From Rhizobium bangladeshense (GTDB taxonomy: Bacteria > Pseudomonadota > Alphaproteobacteria > Rhizobiales > Rhizobiaceae), in NCBI RefSeq assembly GCF_017357245.1, contig NZ_CP071613.1, positions 248,001 through 312,000 on the forward strand: a DNA stretch of 64,000 nt. Direction: 5' to 3'. Position numbers and translations under genes: made by a program. Below the pieces are notes generated by a model. It saw nothing but the letters and a program-made list of their open reading frames with translations, did no database searches and was not told the DNA's origin. Shown one piece after another: positions 19,857 through 28,950 of the stretch (its first letter is position 1; every line of letters begins with the position of its first letter).

Positions 19857-21150
19857 CCCTGGCGGCAGGTTGTTCCTGGGCCCGCCGTAGCGCCATCAGC
19901 ATCGGGCCGAGAGCGAATTCGCCCCTCTCGGCACGCCGTGTGAGATCTCTGAGATAGCCGCCGGCGGAAGCGATGCACCCTGCCCTTTGCAGGATACAGG
20001 CCATGACGGTGGCGGCGTGTGCAGGTCCCATCACGCTTGCCGCCGCCTCATAGGCCGAGGGGCTGACGCCGAGCATCCGGTGCACGACCACAGCCGCCGT
20101 CATCAAATCCCGCCAGCTGCGCACCGCGCCGCCCGGGCCGTAATCAGCAATGTCGGGGCAGGCTTGGAGGATCATGCCGAGCGGGAAGGATTTGAGTTCG
20201 CCTGCCCTCTTCCTGACGGAGAAGCGCCATCCCGCCCCGCCATACGCCTGCCCTTCCGGCCGATCATCGCCCGATTTCGTCTGCGGCTGATCATTCCGCT
20301 CGGTCTGCCTCTCCACCGTTACCCCCTGCCCGCTTTCCAGGCCCGGTTCAAATTCAATCATGGATTCGGGATACGAATCCTGTATGTGGCGCTCAATCTG
20401 GGATTCACTGGCGCTCGGCATCTGAATTTTCTCCTGCAGGTCCAACAGGTTGATAATATTTTCGCGTGTTGTCTCCAGTTCTTGGAGGATCGGCGGGAGG
20501 TTTTCCAGATTTGCTGCCTTCGGAATGCGCTGCAGGATCGCCTGGAACATTGACGACAAACGCTGCCAGTCGCCGGGAACGGCTTCCTCGACGGCTGCGG
20601 AGATCAGCTTGGCGATGTCACGCCGGCAGATCGTCAGCCGCTCCTTCATGGCGCGCAGCATCTGCCGGTCGGCGGCGATACGCGCCGCCATCGTCTCGAT
20701 TTCGTCGGCGCGGGCGAGAAGTGGCGCGAGGCTGAAGCCGTAGGCTTCGTCGATCCCGCCTTCCCTGCCGCGGCGCACATAGCGCTTGCCGTTCGGGCTA
20801 TCCTTGCGGGAGATCAGGCCGGCCTCGACGAGTACGGCGAGATGCCGGCGCAAGGTCGCCGCGGCCATGCCGCGGGCCCTGAGCGAAAGCTGCGCGTTCG
20901 AGGGAAACACCACCAGCGGCTTTTCGCCGGAGAGCTCATCCTCCGGGTGAAAGCTCAGCAGCGCATCGAGCACCGTCAGCGCCCGATCCGTCACGCCGAG
21001 TCCCGCCCGCGCTTCGCAGGCCGATCGGAACAATTTCCATTTGTTGCGCGTCGTTCCGGCCGCGATCGCTTCGCCTCGCCGCTGTTTCAGCAGCAAGGCA
21101 AGCGTCATCGGCCGCCGCCCGAAGGGCGTCGTCACATATTCACTCTCCAT
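19849..21150 (-). CDS. repC: replication initiator RepC
   Basis: Initiator of repABC plasmids, 433 residues from the start at 21150 (MESEYVTTPFGRRPMTLALL), which is the usual RepC opening; an upstream in-frame ATG at 21222 lies in the regulatory leader and is rejected. The TTPFGRRP motif, the N-terminal winged-helix region (LSLRARGMAAATLRRHLAVLVEAGLISRKDSPNGKRYVRR) and the C-terminal WRDLMTAAVVVHRMLGVSPSAYEAA block are all family features. In known systems the origin lies within repC. Expression is limited by RepA/RepB autorepression and by the antisense RNA from the opposite strand upstream. Confidence 0.95.
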   Translation of the reverse strand: MESEYVTTPFGRRPMTLALLLKQRRGEAIAAGTTRNKWKLFRSACEARAGLGVTDRALTVLDALLSFHPEDELSGEKPLVVFPSNAQLSLRARGMAAATLRRHLAVLVEAGLISRKDSPNGKRYVRRGREGGIDEAYGFSLAPLLARADEIETMAARIAADRQMLRAMKERLTICRRDIAKLISAAVEEAVPGDWQRLSSMFQAILQRIPKAANLENLPPILQELETTRENIINLLDLQEKIQMPSASESQIERHIQDSYPESMIEFEPGLESGQGVTVERQTERNDQPQTKSGDDRPEGQAYGGAGWRFSVRKRAGELKSFPLGMILQACPDIADYGPGGAVRSWRDLMTAAVVVHRMLGVSPSAYEAAASVMGPAHAATVMACILQRAGCIASAGGYLRDLTRRAERGEFALGPMLMALRRAQEQPAARVS

Positions 21151-21260
21151 TTCCTTCACCTCTATTCGGGCAAAAGAAATCCGCTCACCGAAACGATGCG
21201 AGGGAAAGTGCTGCAGCGTCATTTGCCCGTCTGAAAAGACGTCAGGGCGCTTCAGGACTC

Positions 21261-21289
21261 TTGACGGGGATTCGTGAAAATGCGATTCT
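21261..21289 (+). promoter_or_regulatory. promoter of the repABC antisense RNA
   Basis: TTGACG at 21261-21266 and GATTCT at 21284-21289 with 17 bp between them, on the strand opposite to repB-repC. The -35 is near consensus; the -10 is weaker. Placement just ahead of a terminator hairpin supports it. Confidence 0.6.
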
Positions 21290-21295
21290 CTGTCT

Positions 21296-21350
21296 TGCTA
21301 AGGATGTGAGAAGGGCTTCCACGACTCGTTCGTTTGGGGGCCTTTTTCTT
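21296..21350 (+). ncRNA. repABC counter-transcribed RNA (incompatibility RNA)
   Basis: Short antisense RNA in the repB-repC gap, transcribed against the repC leader, as in other repABC plasmids. The 3' end is a clear intrinsic terminator: stem AAGGGCTTCC (21311-21320) pairs fully, with some G-U, to 21336-21345 around a 15-base loop, then a T-rich tail. The RNA would be about 55 nt. In known systems it blocks repC translation and defines incompatibility. The transcript start is estimated from the promoter. Confidence 0.8.
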
Positions 21351-21358
21351 TTGCGGTT

Positions 21359-22333
21359 TCAGTCTCCTTGATTGCCCTCCTCGGCGAGGAATTGGTCATA
21401 GAGCGCATCCAGCCTACTCGAGAGAAATTCCCCAAAGCGGCCGGCATTTTTCGCCTTCATCGAGAGCGAGAACGCCTTGCCGTCATTGCTCATTTCGGCC
21501 TTCACCGCCTTGTCCCGCGGCTGCCAAGTCACCTTCCTCGCGGTGACCGTTTTCTTCACTGGCCGCGCGGTTTTGTTCAGCGCGGCGTAGAGCGCTTCGA
21601 AACGTTTGTCAGAAGCCAGCTGATGAAAGCTATCGTCCTGCAGGACCTTGGCGATGCTTGCCGCATTGGCCGGTCTGCCCGCGAGCAGCGACAGCTCCAC
21701 CCAGCGCTCGCGCCCGACACCGGGCGCAGGCCCGATCGCCTGGACGACCTCCTGCGCGATGCGATCCATGACCGACATCATCTTCGAGACCGAAGCCGCG
21801 TTGGCGGCAAGTGCTGCCGAGATGACCTCCCTGTCGTAGCCGAGCTCCTCCAGCCGTCTGGCGAAGAGCGCGCGCTCGATGAAGGTAAGGTTGGCGCGCG
21901 CCGAATTCTCCTGGCCCTGGGCGATGACATGCGTCCGGTCGTCCATCGTCTTGACAACCGCCCTGACATTGCGGCCGAGCTCGCGGGCCGCGCGCAGCCG
22001 CCGATGGCCGAAGACCACTTGGTAGCGCCCTTCGATCCTTGCGTGCGGACGCACCAGGATCGGCGTATCCTGGCCACGCGCGCGGATCGCTTCCACCAGT
22101 GCGTGGAAATCCTCGTCATCCTCCGATAGACGATCCTTTACGAAGGAGGCCTCGACGAGATCGGGGTCAAGGTCGACCACCGCTTCGCCCTCCAGGAATT
22201 TCTCGGCCTGCTTGGCGAGCTCATCCAGCGAGCGGACGAGCGACCGACCTGCCCCGCGCATCGGATAGCTCGGCGCGCCCGCGTTTTCATCAGGCATCTC
22301 GGCCAGCCCTTCAAGCAGATTCTTTCGTGCCAT
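21359..22333 (-). CDS. repB: partition protein RepB (ParB family)
   Basis: 324-residue centromere-binding protein of repABC plasmids. It opens with the family-typical MARKNLLEGL, has the ParB N-terminal nuclease-like region (QDTPILVRPHARIEGRYQVVFGHRRLRAARELG) and a helix-turn-helix region (YDREVISAALAANAASVSKMMSVMDRI). It binds parS, loads RepA for segregation and helps repress the operon. A parS-like palindrome lies 53 bp upstream of its start, in the gap after repA. Confidence 0.96.
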   Translation of the reverse strand: MARKNLLEGLAEMPDENAGAPSYPMRGAGRSLVRSLDELAKQAEKFLEGEAVVDLDPDLVEASFVKDRLSEDDEDFHALVEAIRARGQDTPILVRPHARIEGRYQVVFGHRRLRAARELGRNVRAVVKTMDDRTHVIAQGQENSARANLTFIERALFARRLEELGYDREVISAALAANAASVSKMMSVMDRIAQEVVQAIGPAPGVGRERWVELSLLAGRPANAASIAKVLQDDSFHQLASDKRFEALYAALNKTARPVKKTVTARKVTWQPRDKAVKAEMSNDGKAFSLSMKAKNAGRFGEFLSSRLDALYDQFLAEEGNQGD

Positions 22334-22385
22334 CGCGTCCTCCGATTGCGGTCATTTTATTGATATGCTTCAGGGAAATGGCAAA

Positions 22386-22401
22386 TTTGTCAGCCGACAA
22401 A
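22386..22401. other. parS site between repA and repB
   Basis: Perfectly symmetric arms TTTGTC...GACAAA in TTTGTCAGCCGACAAA, ending 1 bp from the repA stop codon. It matches the repABC parS consensus except for the outermost base on each side (T/A instead of G/C). The repA-repB gap is a common parS location. The 14-bp core TTGTCNGCNGACAA is shared with the two palindromes at 79-94 and 283-298. Confidence 0.75.
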
Positions 22402-22402
22402 G

Positions 22403-23611
22403 TCACCGTCCCCATGCCTGGTGAATAAGGCCGGCGATTTCCGCGTTGACGCCATCCATGGCCTCCAGCGCGCGATCATAGGTTCCCCGATTCATCGAGG
22501 AGCGCTCGACTTCATAAAGCGTCTGTTTGGTGATGCCTGCATCCGAGATCGCCGTCGACTTGACCATCTGGTTCTTCAGCATGAACTCGTGGAACATGGT
22601 CGACATGAAGCCGACCATCTGCGCCTGCGGCACATCGGTCGGCTCATAGCGGGTGATGAGATAGCGGTACCAGGAGAGGTTCACTTCGGCGCCGGCGGCG
22701 CGGATCGGCTTCAGGATGCCGCCGAGCATAAGAAGGAACTGGCCCATCGACATGACGTCGAGCATCTGCGGATGGATGGTGATCAGCACGCTCGTTGCCG
22801 CCGTCAGCGCCGTCAGAGTGAGGTAGCCGAGCTGCGGCGGGCAATCGATGACAACGACGTCGTAGCGGTCATCGACTTCGGCGAGCGCGCGGGAGATGCG
22901 GGTGAAGAAGGTCTTGCCGTCATTGCTGGATTTATCGGCCATGGCGAGCGGCGTGTCGTACTCATATTCCTGCAGGTCGAGATTGGCCGGCACGATGTCG
23001 AGACCGGGAAAATTGGTCTTGTGGATGATTTCCGAGAGCGGCTTCTTCTCCCCGTCATAGCGGATCGCTTCATAGAGCGACGGAGCCTGGTCGAACTCCG
23101 GCTGGAAGCCGTGCAGCGAGGAGAGCGAGGCTTGCGGATCGAGGTCGACGGCAAGCACGCGATGGCCGGTCAGCGCCAGATGCTGGGCAAGATGGGCTGA
23201 TGTCGTCGTCTTGCCCGAGCCGCCCTTGAAGTTGACGACGGCGATCACCTGCAGCTTCTCATGGCCGCGGCGATGCGGCACATACTTGCGGCTCTCGGAG
23301 CGGCCATGTGCATCGAGATAGCGTCTGAGTTCCAGCATCTGCTCGGCGCTGTAGGAGCGCCGGCCGGAAGGCGAGGTCTGCGGGCAGGGGCCTTTGCCCT
23401 CGAGATGCAGCTTCTTCAGCGTGCTCTGCGACGCCCCGACATAATTGGCGACCTCGGCGAGAGAAAAGCTTCGCAGCGTCTTCTTCGCGTTTGGCGGAAA
23501 GCGCTGCACGCTGAGCAGATGCAGCTTCTTCGAAATCACGTCGCCCTGCTCGAGAATCTGATCCTCGAAATAGAGCGGCGCGGCCTTCACGGCGTTTGAA
23601 TTAGCGTTCAT
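22403..23611 (-). CDS. repA: partition ATPase RepA (ParA family)
   Basis: Walker-type ParA ATPase of repABC plasmids, 402 residues from ATG 23611 (MNANSNAVKAAPLYFEDQ). The N-terminal part carries a MerR-like DNA-binding helix region (SFSLAEVANYVGASQSTLKKLHLEGKG), and the deviant Walker A motif KGGSGKTT is at 129-136, followed by DLDPQASLS and VVIDCPPQLG. A longer in-frame extension to 23758 covers the promoter palindrome and is unlikely to be translated. RepA drives plasmid segregation and represses the repABC promoter together with RepB. Confidence 0.96.
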   Translation of the reverse strand: MNANSNAVKAAPLYFEDQILEQGDVISKKLHLLSVQRFPPNAKKTLRSFSLAEVANYVGASQSTLKKLHLEGKGPCPQTSPSGRRSYSAEQMLELRRYLDAHGRSESRKYVPHRRGHEKLQVIAVVNFKGGSGKTTTSAHLAQHLALTGHRVLAVDLDPQASLSSLHGFQPEFDQAPSLYEAIRYDGEKKPLSEIIHKTNFPGLDIVPANLDLQEYEYDTPLAMADKSSNDGKTFFTRISRALAEVDDRYDVVVIDCPPQLGYLTLTALTAATSVLITIHPQMLDVMSMGQFLLMLGGILKPIRAAGAEVNLSWYRYLITRYEPTDVPQAQMVGFMSTMFHEFMLKNQMVKSTAISDAGITKQTLYEVERSSMNRGTYDRALEAMDGVNAEIAGLIHQAWGR

Positions 23612-23701
23612 CGGCAGCGATCTCTCGGATAACGATTTTCGGGTTCGAAAGCCCTTCCAACCGTTACTATCCGCGATTCTTCGATGCCGGCCAAGAAATT
23701 T

Positions 23702-23739
23702 AAGGTTAACGCATATTAACCTTTTCATTGCCTGTTCAA
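23702..23739 (-). promoter_or_regulatory. repABC promoter with RepA-operator-like palindrome
   Basis: An 8-bp inverted repeat AAGGTTAA-N6-TTAACCTT lies at 23702-23723. On the minus strand TTGAAC (23739-23734) is a plausible -35 whose -10 (TAATAT/ATATGC) falls inside this palindrome, so a protein bound there would block the promoter. Leader length to repA is about 90 bp. Exact -10 is uncertain. Confidence 0.5.
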
Positions 23740-23849
23740 GCGCTTGGCCCCGATGCACGGCTTCTGGAAAGCCGGGAACTTTGGGCCGGGGGCGCGGCGA
23801 ACGCGCCCCCGGCGGCGCCCGGCCGAAGGGGAGGGGGCATTCGGCGGGC

Positions 23850-24911
<1,062 letters not shown>

Positions 24912-24933
24912 GAAACTCCTCCCGAAATCGCCG

Positions 24934-25791
24934 TCAAAGTCCGTTCAAGACACTTTTGAGATAGTCGAGGCCAAGGCGCGCGCCTTGCCTGCGCGCGGCC
25001 AAGTCCTTGCCCGGCCAGCCGTAAGAGGCGTCCTCGTGCTCGATCGACAGCGTGCCGGCAAAACCGTGGCCGCGTGCCTGCCGCAAGAAGCGCGGCCAGT
25101 CGAGGAGGCCGAGCCCCGGCAGCTTGTAATGCCACCAGCCCTTGCCGTGATAACCGAGCGCCTGCAGGGCCTCTTTGTCGATCGCCGTATCCTTGGCATG
25201 CAGAATAGCGATGCGATCCTTCACCGCCTCCAGCGCCCGATAGGGATCGACGCCGATGCGGATAAGGTGCGAGGGATCGAATTCCAGGCCGAAGCGGCGG
25301 TCCTCGACCCGGCGGAAAAGCTCCTGCCATCCCTTCGGCGTCGTCCCGATGAAGTTATCTCCAGGTCCCGGCCAGTTCTCGATCGCGAAGGTGAGGCCGC
25401 TTGCCTGCGTCTCTGCGATCAGCCCATTCGCGAAGTCGGCGAAGTCGTCGTAATTGGCCTCGTCGCTCGCCGTGTCGTCCCGCCCAGGGAAAATCACGAA
25501 GATCGGGACGCCCGCTTGCCCAATGGCGCTTGCAAATTCTGATATCCCCGCCCGAAGCTCCCGCCGCCTTTCGCGATCGGCATCGAGCTGATCGCCGAAA
25601 TAGGTGATCGAGGAGACGAAGAGGCCGCGGCTTCTTGCCAGCGAGACGGCATCCTCCACCCGGTCGGGCGCCTTGATATGACCGCCGACGTCGATCTCGA
25701 TTGCATCGAAACCGGCCGATGCGGCAAAATCCACCACTTCCTCCGGCGGTCGGTCATTGAAAGTTGAGGTATAGAAGCCGATCGTCACCAT
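24934..25791 (-). CDS. sugar phosphate isomerase/epimerase (xylose-isomerase-like TIM barrel)
   Basis: 285-residue TIM-barrel protein of the AP-endonuclease-2/sugar isomerase group. Metal-site segments: AGFDAIEIDVGG, AIENWPGPG (Glu), GLEFDPSHLIRIG (Asp-x-x-His), ILHAKDT (His) and SIEHEDASY (Glu). It probably isomerises or epimerises the sugar, or its keto derivative, delivered by the transporter in the same operon. GGAGGAT immediately precedes the ATG. The specific substrate cannot be read from sequence. Confidence 0.87.
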   Translation of the reverse strand: MVTIGFYTSTFNDRPPEEVVDFAASAGFDAIEIDVGGHIKAPDRVEDAVSLARSRGLFVSSITYFGDQLDADRERRRELRAGISEFASAIGQAGVPIFVIFPGRDDTASDEANYDDFADFANGLIAETQASGLTFAIENWPGPGDNFIGTTPKGWQELFRRVEDRRFGLEFDPSHLIRIGVDPYRALEAVKDRIAILHAKDTAIDKEALQALGYHGKGWWHYKLPGLGLLDWPRFLRQARGHGFAGTLSIEHEDASYGWPGKDLAARRQGARLGLDYLKSVLNGL

Positions 25792-25813
25792 ATCCTCCGG
25801 GCCAAGCGGCCGT

Positions 25814-27052
25814 TCAACTGTTCAGCCGGTCCATGAATTTGAGCGGCGAGCGCGTCCGCTGCGCGACATCGGCCGAGGCGAGCATGAGGGCCGCCGCCAT
25901 CGGCATCGCCGCCGCGCCCATAGCCGATGCGTCCTCGCCGATCGAGGCGCGATGGAGCGAGGGCAGGTTCGTATCCTGCGCATCGAGATGTTCGTGCACA
26001 TAACGCAGCAATTCATCGACGATGCGGATCGGCAGCCGGCCGCCGACGAGCACGGCGTCGGGATCGACGATCATGGCGATATGTTTGACGGCGACCGCCA
26101 GATGCGCGCTCATCTCCTTCAGCCACTGCGAGACGAGGCGCTTGCCGCGGGCGTCGAGCGTCAGCAGATCCTGCGGCACGCTCACCTTGATCCCGTGCCG
26201 GGCGAGGAAATCATAGAGGAAGAACAGCGAGAAGATCTCACCGAGAAGTTGGACCCTCTGCGCCTCGCCGTCGCGGCCATCGGCAATCGGAAGCCAGCCG
26301 ATCTCGCCGCTGAGGCCCATGGCGCCGCGATGGCCGTTGCCGTCGAGCACGAGGCCACCGCCCGGGCAGGCATTGACGGCGATATAAAAGAAGCTGCTGC
26401 TTTCGGCGCCGAGGCCGTAGTTGAGTTCGGCAAGAGCGGCGGCATTGGCTTCGTTTTCGGTGAAGACGGGATGCGGCGTCAGGCTCTCCAGCGCCGCCCG
26501 CACATCGAATTCCGTCCACTCCTGATAGGCGTCGGGCTTGCCGAGCAGCGAGATTTCGCCGAGCCAATCCGGCATGGCGAGGCCGATACCGGCAAGGCGC
26601 GCATCGTCGATCAGCCGGCTGCGCTGGAAATGCGAGATCGCATCTGATGTCAGCTGCATGAATTCCGCCGGCAGGATGAAGCGTTTTTCGTGATGCACGC
26701 GAGCGCGAACATTGCCGACGGCGTCGACTGCGAGGATCGTCAGATGGTCGCGGTCGATATTGACGCCTATGGCGTAATAGGCGTCCGGATTGATCTCGAG
26801 CTCGATTGCCGGCTGGCCTCTCAGCCCATGCCGACGGCGAGCTTCCATGATCAGGCCCTCGTCCAGCAGGCGGTCGACGATGCGGGCGATCGCCGGTTTG
26901 GTGAAGCCGGTTTGCCTGGCTATCTCGGCGCGCGAAATCGGCGCCTGTCTGTGAATGCAGCGCAGGACGACGGCCCTGTTGTGCTCGCCCGCGTCTTCGA
27001 CATTGGCGCCCGTCAGATCGGGGGAGGGCCTGGCGCCGAGTGTCTGGTTCAT
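25814..27052 (-). CDS. ROK-family repressor of the sugar operon
   Basis: 412-residue ROK (repressor/ORF/kinase) protein. The N-terminal winged helix (APISRAEIARQTGFTKPAIARIVDRLLDEGLI) is followed by a sugar-kinase-like fold with an ATP-site-like stretch (IGVNIDRDHLTILAVD), ENEANAAALAELNYG and a GGRLP segment. The usual ROK zinc cysteine cluster (CxCGxxGC) is not visible. It lies inside the operon between permease and isomerase genes, so it probably senses the transported sugar and represses its own operon. Confidence 0.87.
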   Translation of the reverse strand: MNQTLGARPSPDLTGANVEDAGEHNRAVVLRCIHRQAPISRAEIARQTGFTKPAIARIVDRLLDEGLIMEARRRHGLRGQPAIELEINPDAYYAIGVNIDRDHLTILAVDAVGNVRARVHHEKRFILPAEFMQLTSDAISHFQRSRLIDDARLAGIGLAMPDWLGEISLLGKPDAYQEWTEFDVRAALESLTPHPVFTENEANAAALAELNYGLGAESSSFFYIAVNACPGGGLVLDGNGHRGAMGLSGEIGWLPIADGRDGEAQRVQLLGEIFSLFFLYDFLARHGIKVSVPQDLLTLDARGKRLVSQWLKEMSAHLAVAVKHIAMIVDPDAVLVGGRLPIRIVDELLRYVHEHLDAQDTNLPSLHRASIGEDASAMGAAAMPMAAALMLASADVAQRTRSPLKFMDRLNS

Positions 27053-27095
27053 AGGTTCAATCCTTCCTCACGCGTGGAGAGTGGAGCAGACCTCT

Positions 27096-27938
27096 TCATC
27101 CCTTCACCGCGCCGCTGGTCATCGCGCCGAGGATCAGCCTCTGGAGCGACAGGAAGGCCACGATCGCCGGAACGACGGAGATCAGGCAGGCGGCAGCTAG
27201 CAGCTGGATGGACGAGTCAGTCTGCATGCCACGGAAGTTAAAGATTCCGACGCCGATCGGCATCAGGTCATTTTTCGTGAGCAGCAGGAAGGGCACCAGG
27301 AATTGCGACCAGCCGGCAATGACGGTGATGATGAAGACTGAGGCGATGCCCGGCGCCGACAGGGGCAGAATGATGCGCCAGAAGACCGAGAAGCGGTTGC
27401 AGCCGTCGATCATGGCAGCCTCGTCAAGGCTGCGCGGAATGCCGTCGACGGTGCTCTTCAACAGCCATGTCGCCAGCGGAACGCCGAGCGCGACATAGAC
27501 CATGACGACGGCGAAATGCGTGTCCAGTAGGCCGAGCCGGTTCATGTAGCGATAGAGCGGCACCATGATGACGAGCGGCGAGATCATCTGGAAGAGAAGC
27601 AGCCCCATCATCGAGAGGCCCTTGCCGCGGAACTGGAAGCGCGAGAAAGCGTAAGCGGCGGGCAAGGCGACGATCAGCACGCCGAAGCCGCTCAAGGCAG
27701 CAAGTTTGAGGCCGTTCCAGAGATAGATCGGAAAGTAGCTGTTGTTCAGAACGGTGATGAAGTTCTGGATGGTGGGATTGTCGGGAATGTAACGCGCCGC
27801 GCCACGATAGACCTCGCGCTTATCACGAAGCGCCATCGACAGGAGATAGGTGAGGGGACCGGCGAAGAAGACGAACATCACCAGCATGAAGAGATAGCTC
27901 ATGGCATCGCCGAGCCGGCTTCCTGTGCGTCCGCTCAT
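27096..27938 (-). CDS. sugar ABC transporter permease (MalG type)
   Basis: 280-residue inner-membrane subunit with about six hydrophobic segments. The EAA loop that docks on the ATPase is DGIPRSLDEAAMIDGCNRFSVFWRIILPLSAPG. The N-terminus overlaps the upstream permease stop by 4 bp (ATGA), a tightly coupled pair. It pairs with the MalF-type permease and uses the ATPase at the operon end. Confidence 0.92.
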   Translation of the reverse strand: MSGRTGSRLGDAMSYLFMLVMFVFFAGPLTYLLSMALRDKREVYRGAARYIPDNPTIQNFITVLNNSYFPIYLWNGLKLAALSGFGVLIVALPAAYAFSRFQFRGKGLSMMGLLLFQMISPLVIMVPLYRYMNRLGLLDTHFAVVMVYVALGVPLATWLLKSTVDGIPRSLDEAAMIDGCNRFSVFWRIILPLSAPGIASVFIITVIAGWSQFLVPFLLLTKNDLMPIGVGIFNFRGMQTDSSIQLLAAACLISVVPAIVAFLSLQRLILGAMTSGAVKG

Positions 27939-28864
27939 TGCTCTTCCTCCTTCGGCAGGAAGGATGCGTAGATGAAGGCAAGCCCAAGGCTGATGATCAG
28001 CATCAACACGGAGAGCACGCTGCCGCCGGAGAGATCGTAGTTTCGGAACACAATATTGAAGACGTAGAGCGAGATCACCTCGGTCGCGCGCCCCGGTCCG
28101 CCGCCTGTCAGTGTGATGATCGCATCGAAGGTGTTCACTGTCTGGATGGTGATGAGGATCATGTTGACGAGGATGGCGGCGCGCAGCTGCGGAAGTGTGA
28201 CGAAGAAGAACTGCTGGGAAGCCGTCGCGCCATCGACTTCCGCTGCTTCATAGAGAGAGGGATCGATCGATTTCAGCGCCGCATACATGACGACCATCGA
28301 AAAGGCGGTGCCGCGCCAGATGTTCGAAATCAGCGTCGACCAGGGGGCCATCGCAGGGTCCGAAAGCCAGGCGACGGTCGGCATGTGCATCAGCCTCAAA
28401 ATGCTGTTCAACGCGCCGTAGGGCGCTTCGGAAAACAGCATCTGCCAGATGATGCCACCGGCAATGCCCGGCACCACCCAGGCAACGAGCGCCGTTGTTC
28501 TGAGAATCGTAGTGCCGAACAGGCCGCGCTTTTCGCCGCGAATGACGGTTACGGCGACCGCAAGACCAAGGATCTGCTGGCCGATGACGCTGCCGCCGAC
28601 GAAGATCAGCGTCGCCCAGAGAATGTCGGGGAGTTGCGGCGAGCTGAGCGCGTTGGAGATCGAGCCAAACGTATATTGCTGGTTTTCGCCGATCAGTGTC
28701 GCATTGGTGAAAGAAAGCCGGAAAACGTCGATGACGGGATAAAGGTAGAATATGCCAATGACGATGATCACGGGCATGATCCAGGGCAGGGGCGCACCGG
28801 CAAACCGGCGCATGAACGTTCTGCTTTGAGGCGGGGTGTCAGCCTCGATGGCAATAGGGCTCAT
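27935..28864 (-). CDS. sugar ABC transporter permease (MalF type)
   Basis: 309-residue permease from ATG 28864 (MSPIAIEADTPP); the in-frame stretch back to 28954 would add a Pro/Ser-rich non-family segment. About six membrane segments and an EAA loop SIDPSLYEAAEVDGATASQQFFFVTLPQLRAA are visible. It lies 86 bp behind the binding-protein gene and overlaps the next permease by 4 bp. Confidence 0.91.
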   Translation of the reverse strand: MSPIAIEADTPPQSRTFMRRFAGAPLPWIMPVIIVIGIFYLYPVIDVFRLSFTNATLIGENQQYTFGSISNALSSPQLPDILWATLIFVGGSVIGQQILGLAVAVTVIRGEKRGLFGTTILRTTALVAWVVPGIAGGIIWQMLFSEAPYGALNSILRLMHMPTVAWLSDPAMAPWSTLISNIWRGTAFSMVVMYAALKSIDPSLYEAAEVDGATASQQFFFVTLPQLRAAILVNMILITIQTVNTFDAIITLTGGGPGRATEVISLYVFNIVFRNYDLSGGSVLSVLMLIISLGLAFIYASFLPKEEEQ

Positions 28865-28950
28865 TGGCTTCTCTGTCCGGTTTGGCACTGTCGACGGCGC
28901 CTGAAGGGCAGGCGCCGCCGCGGTCGAAAGCGTTGGAGACGCCCGCCGGA

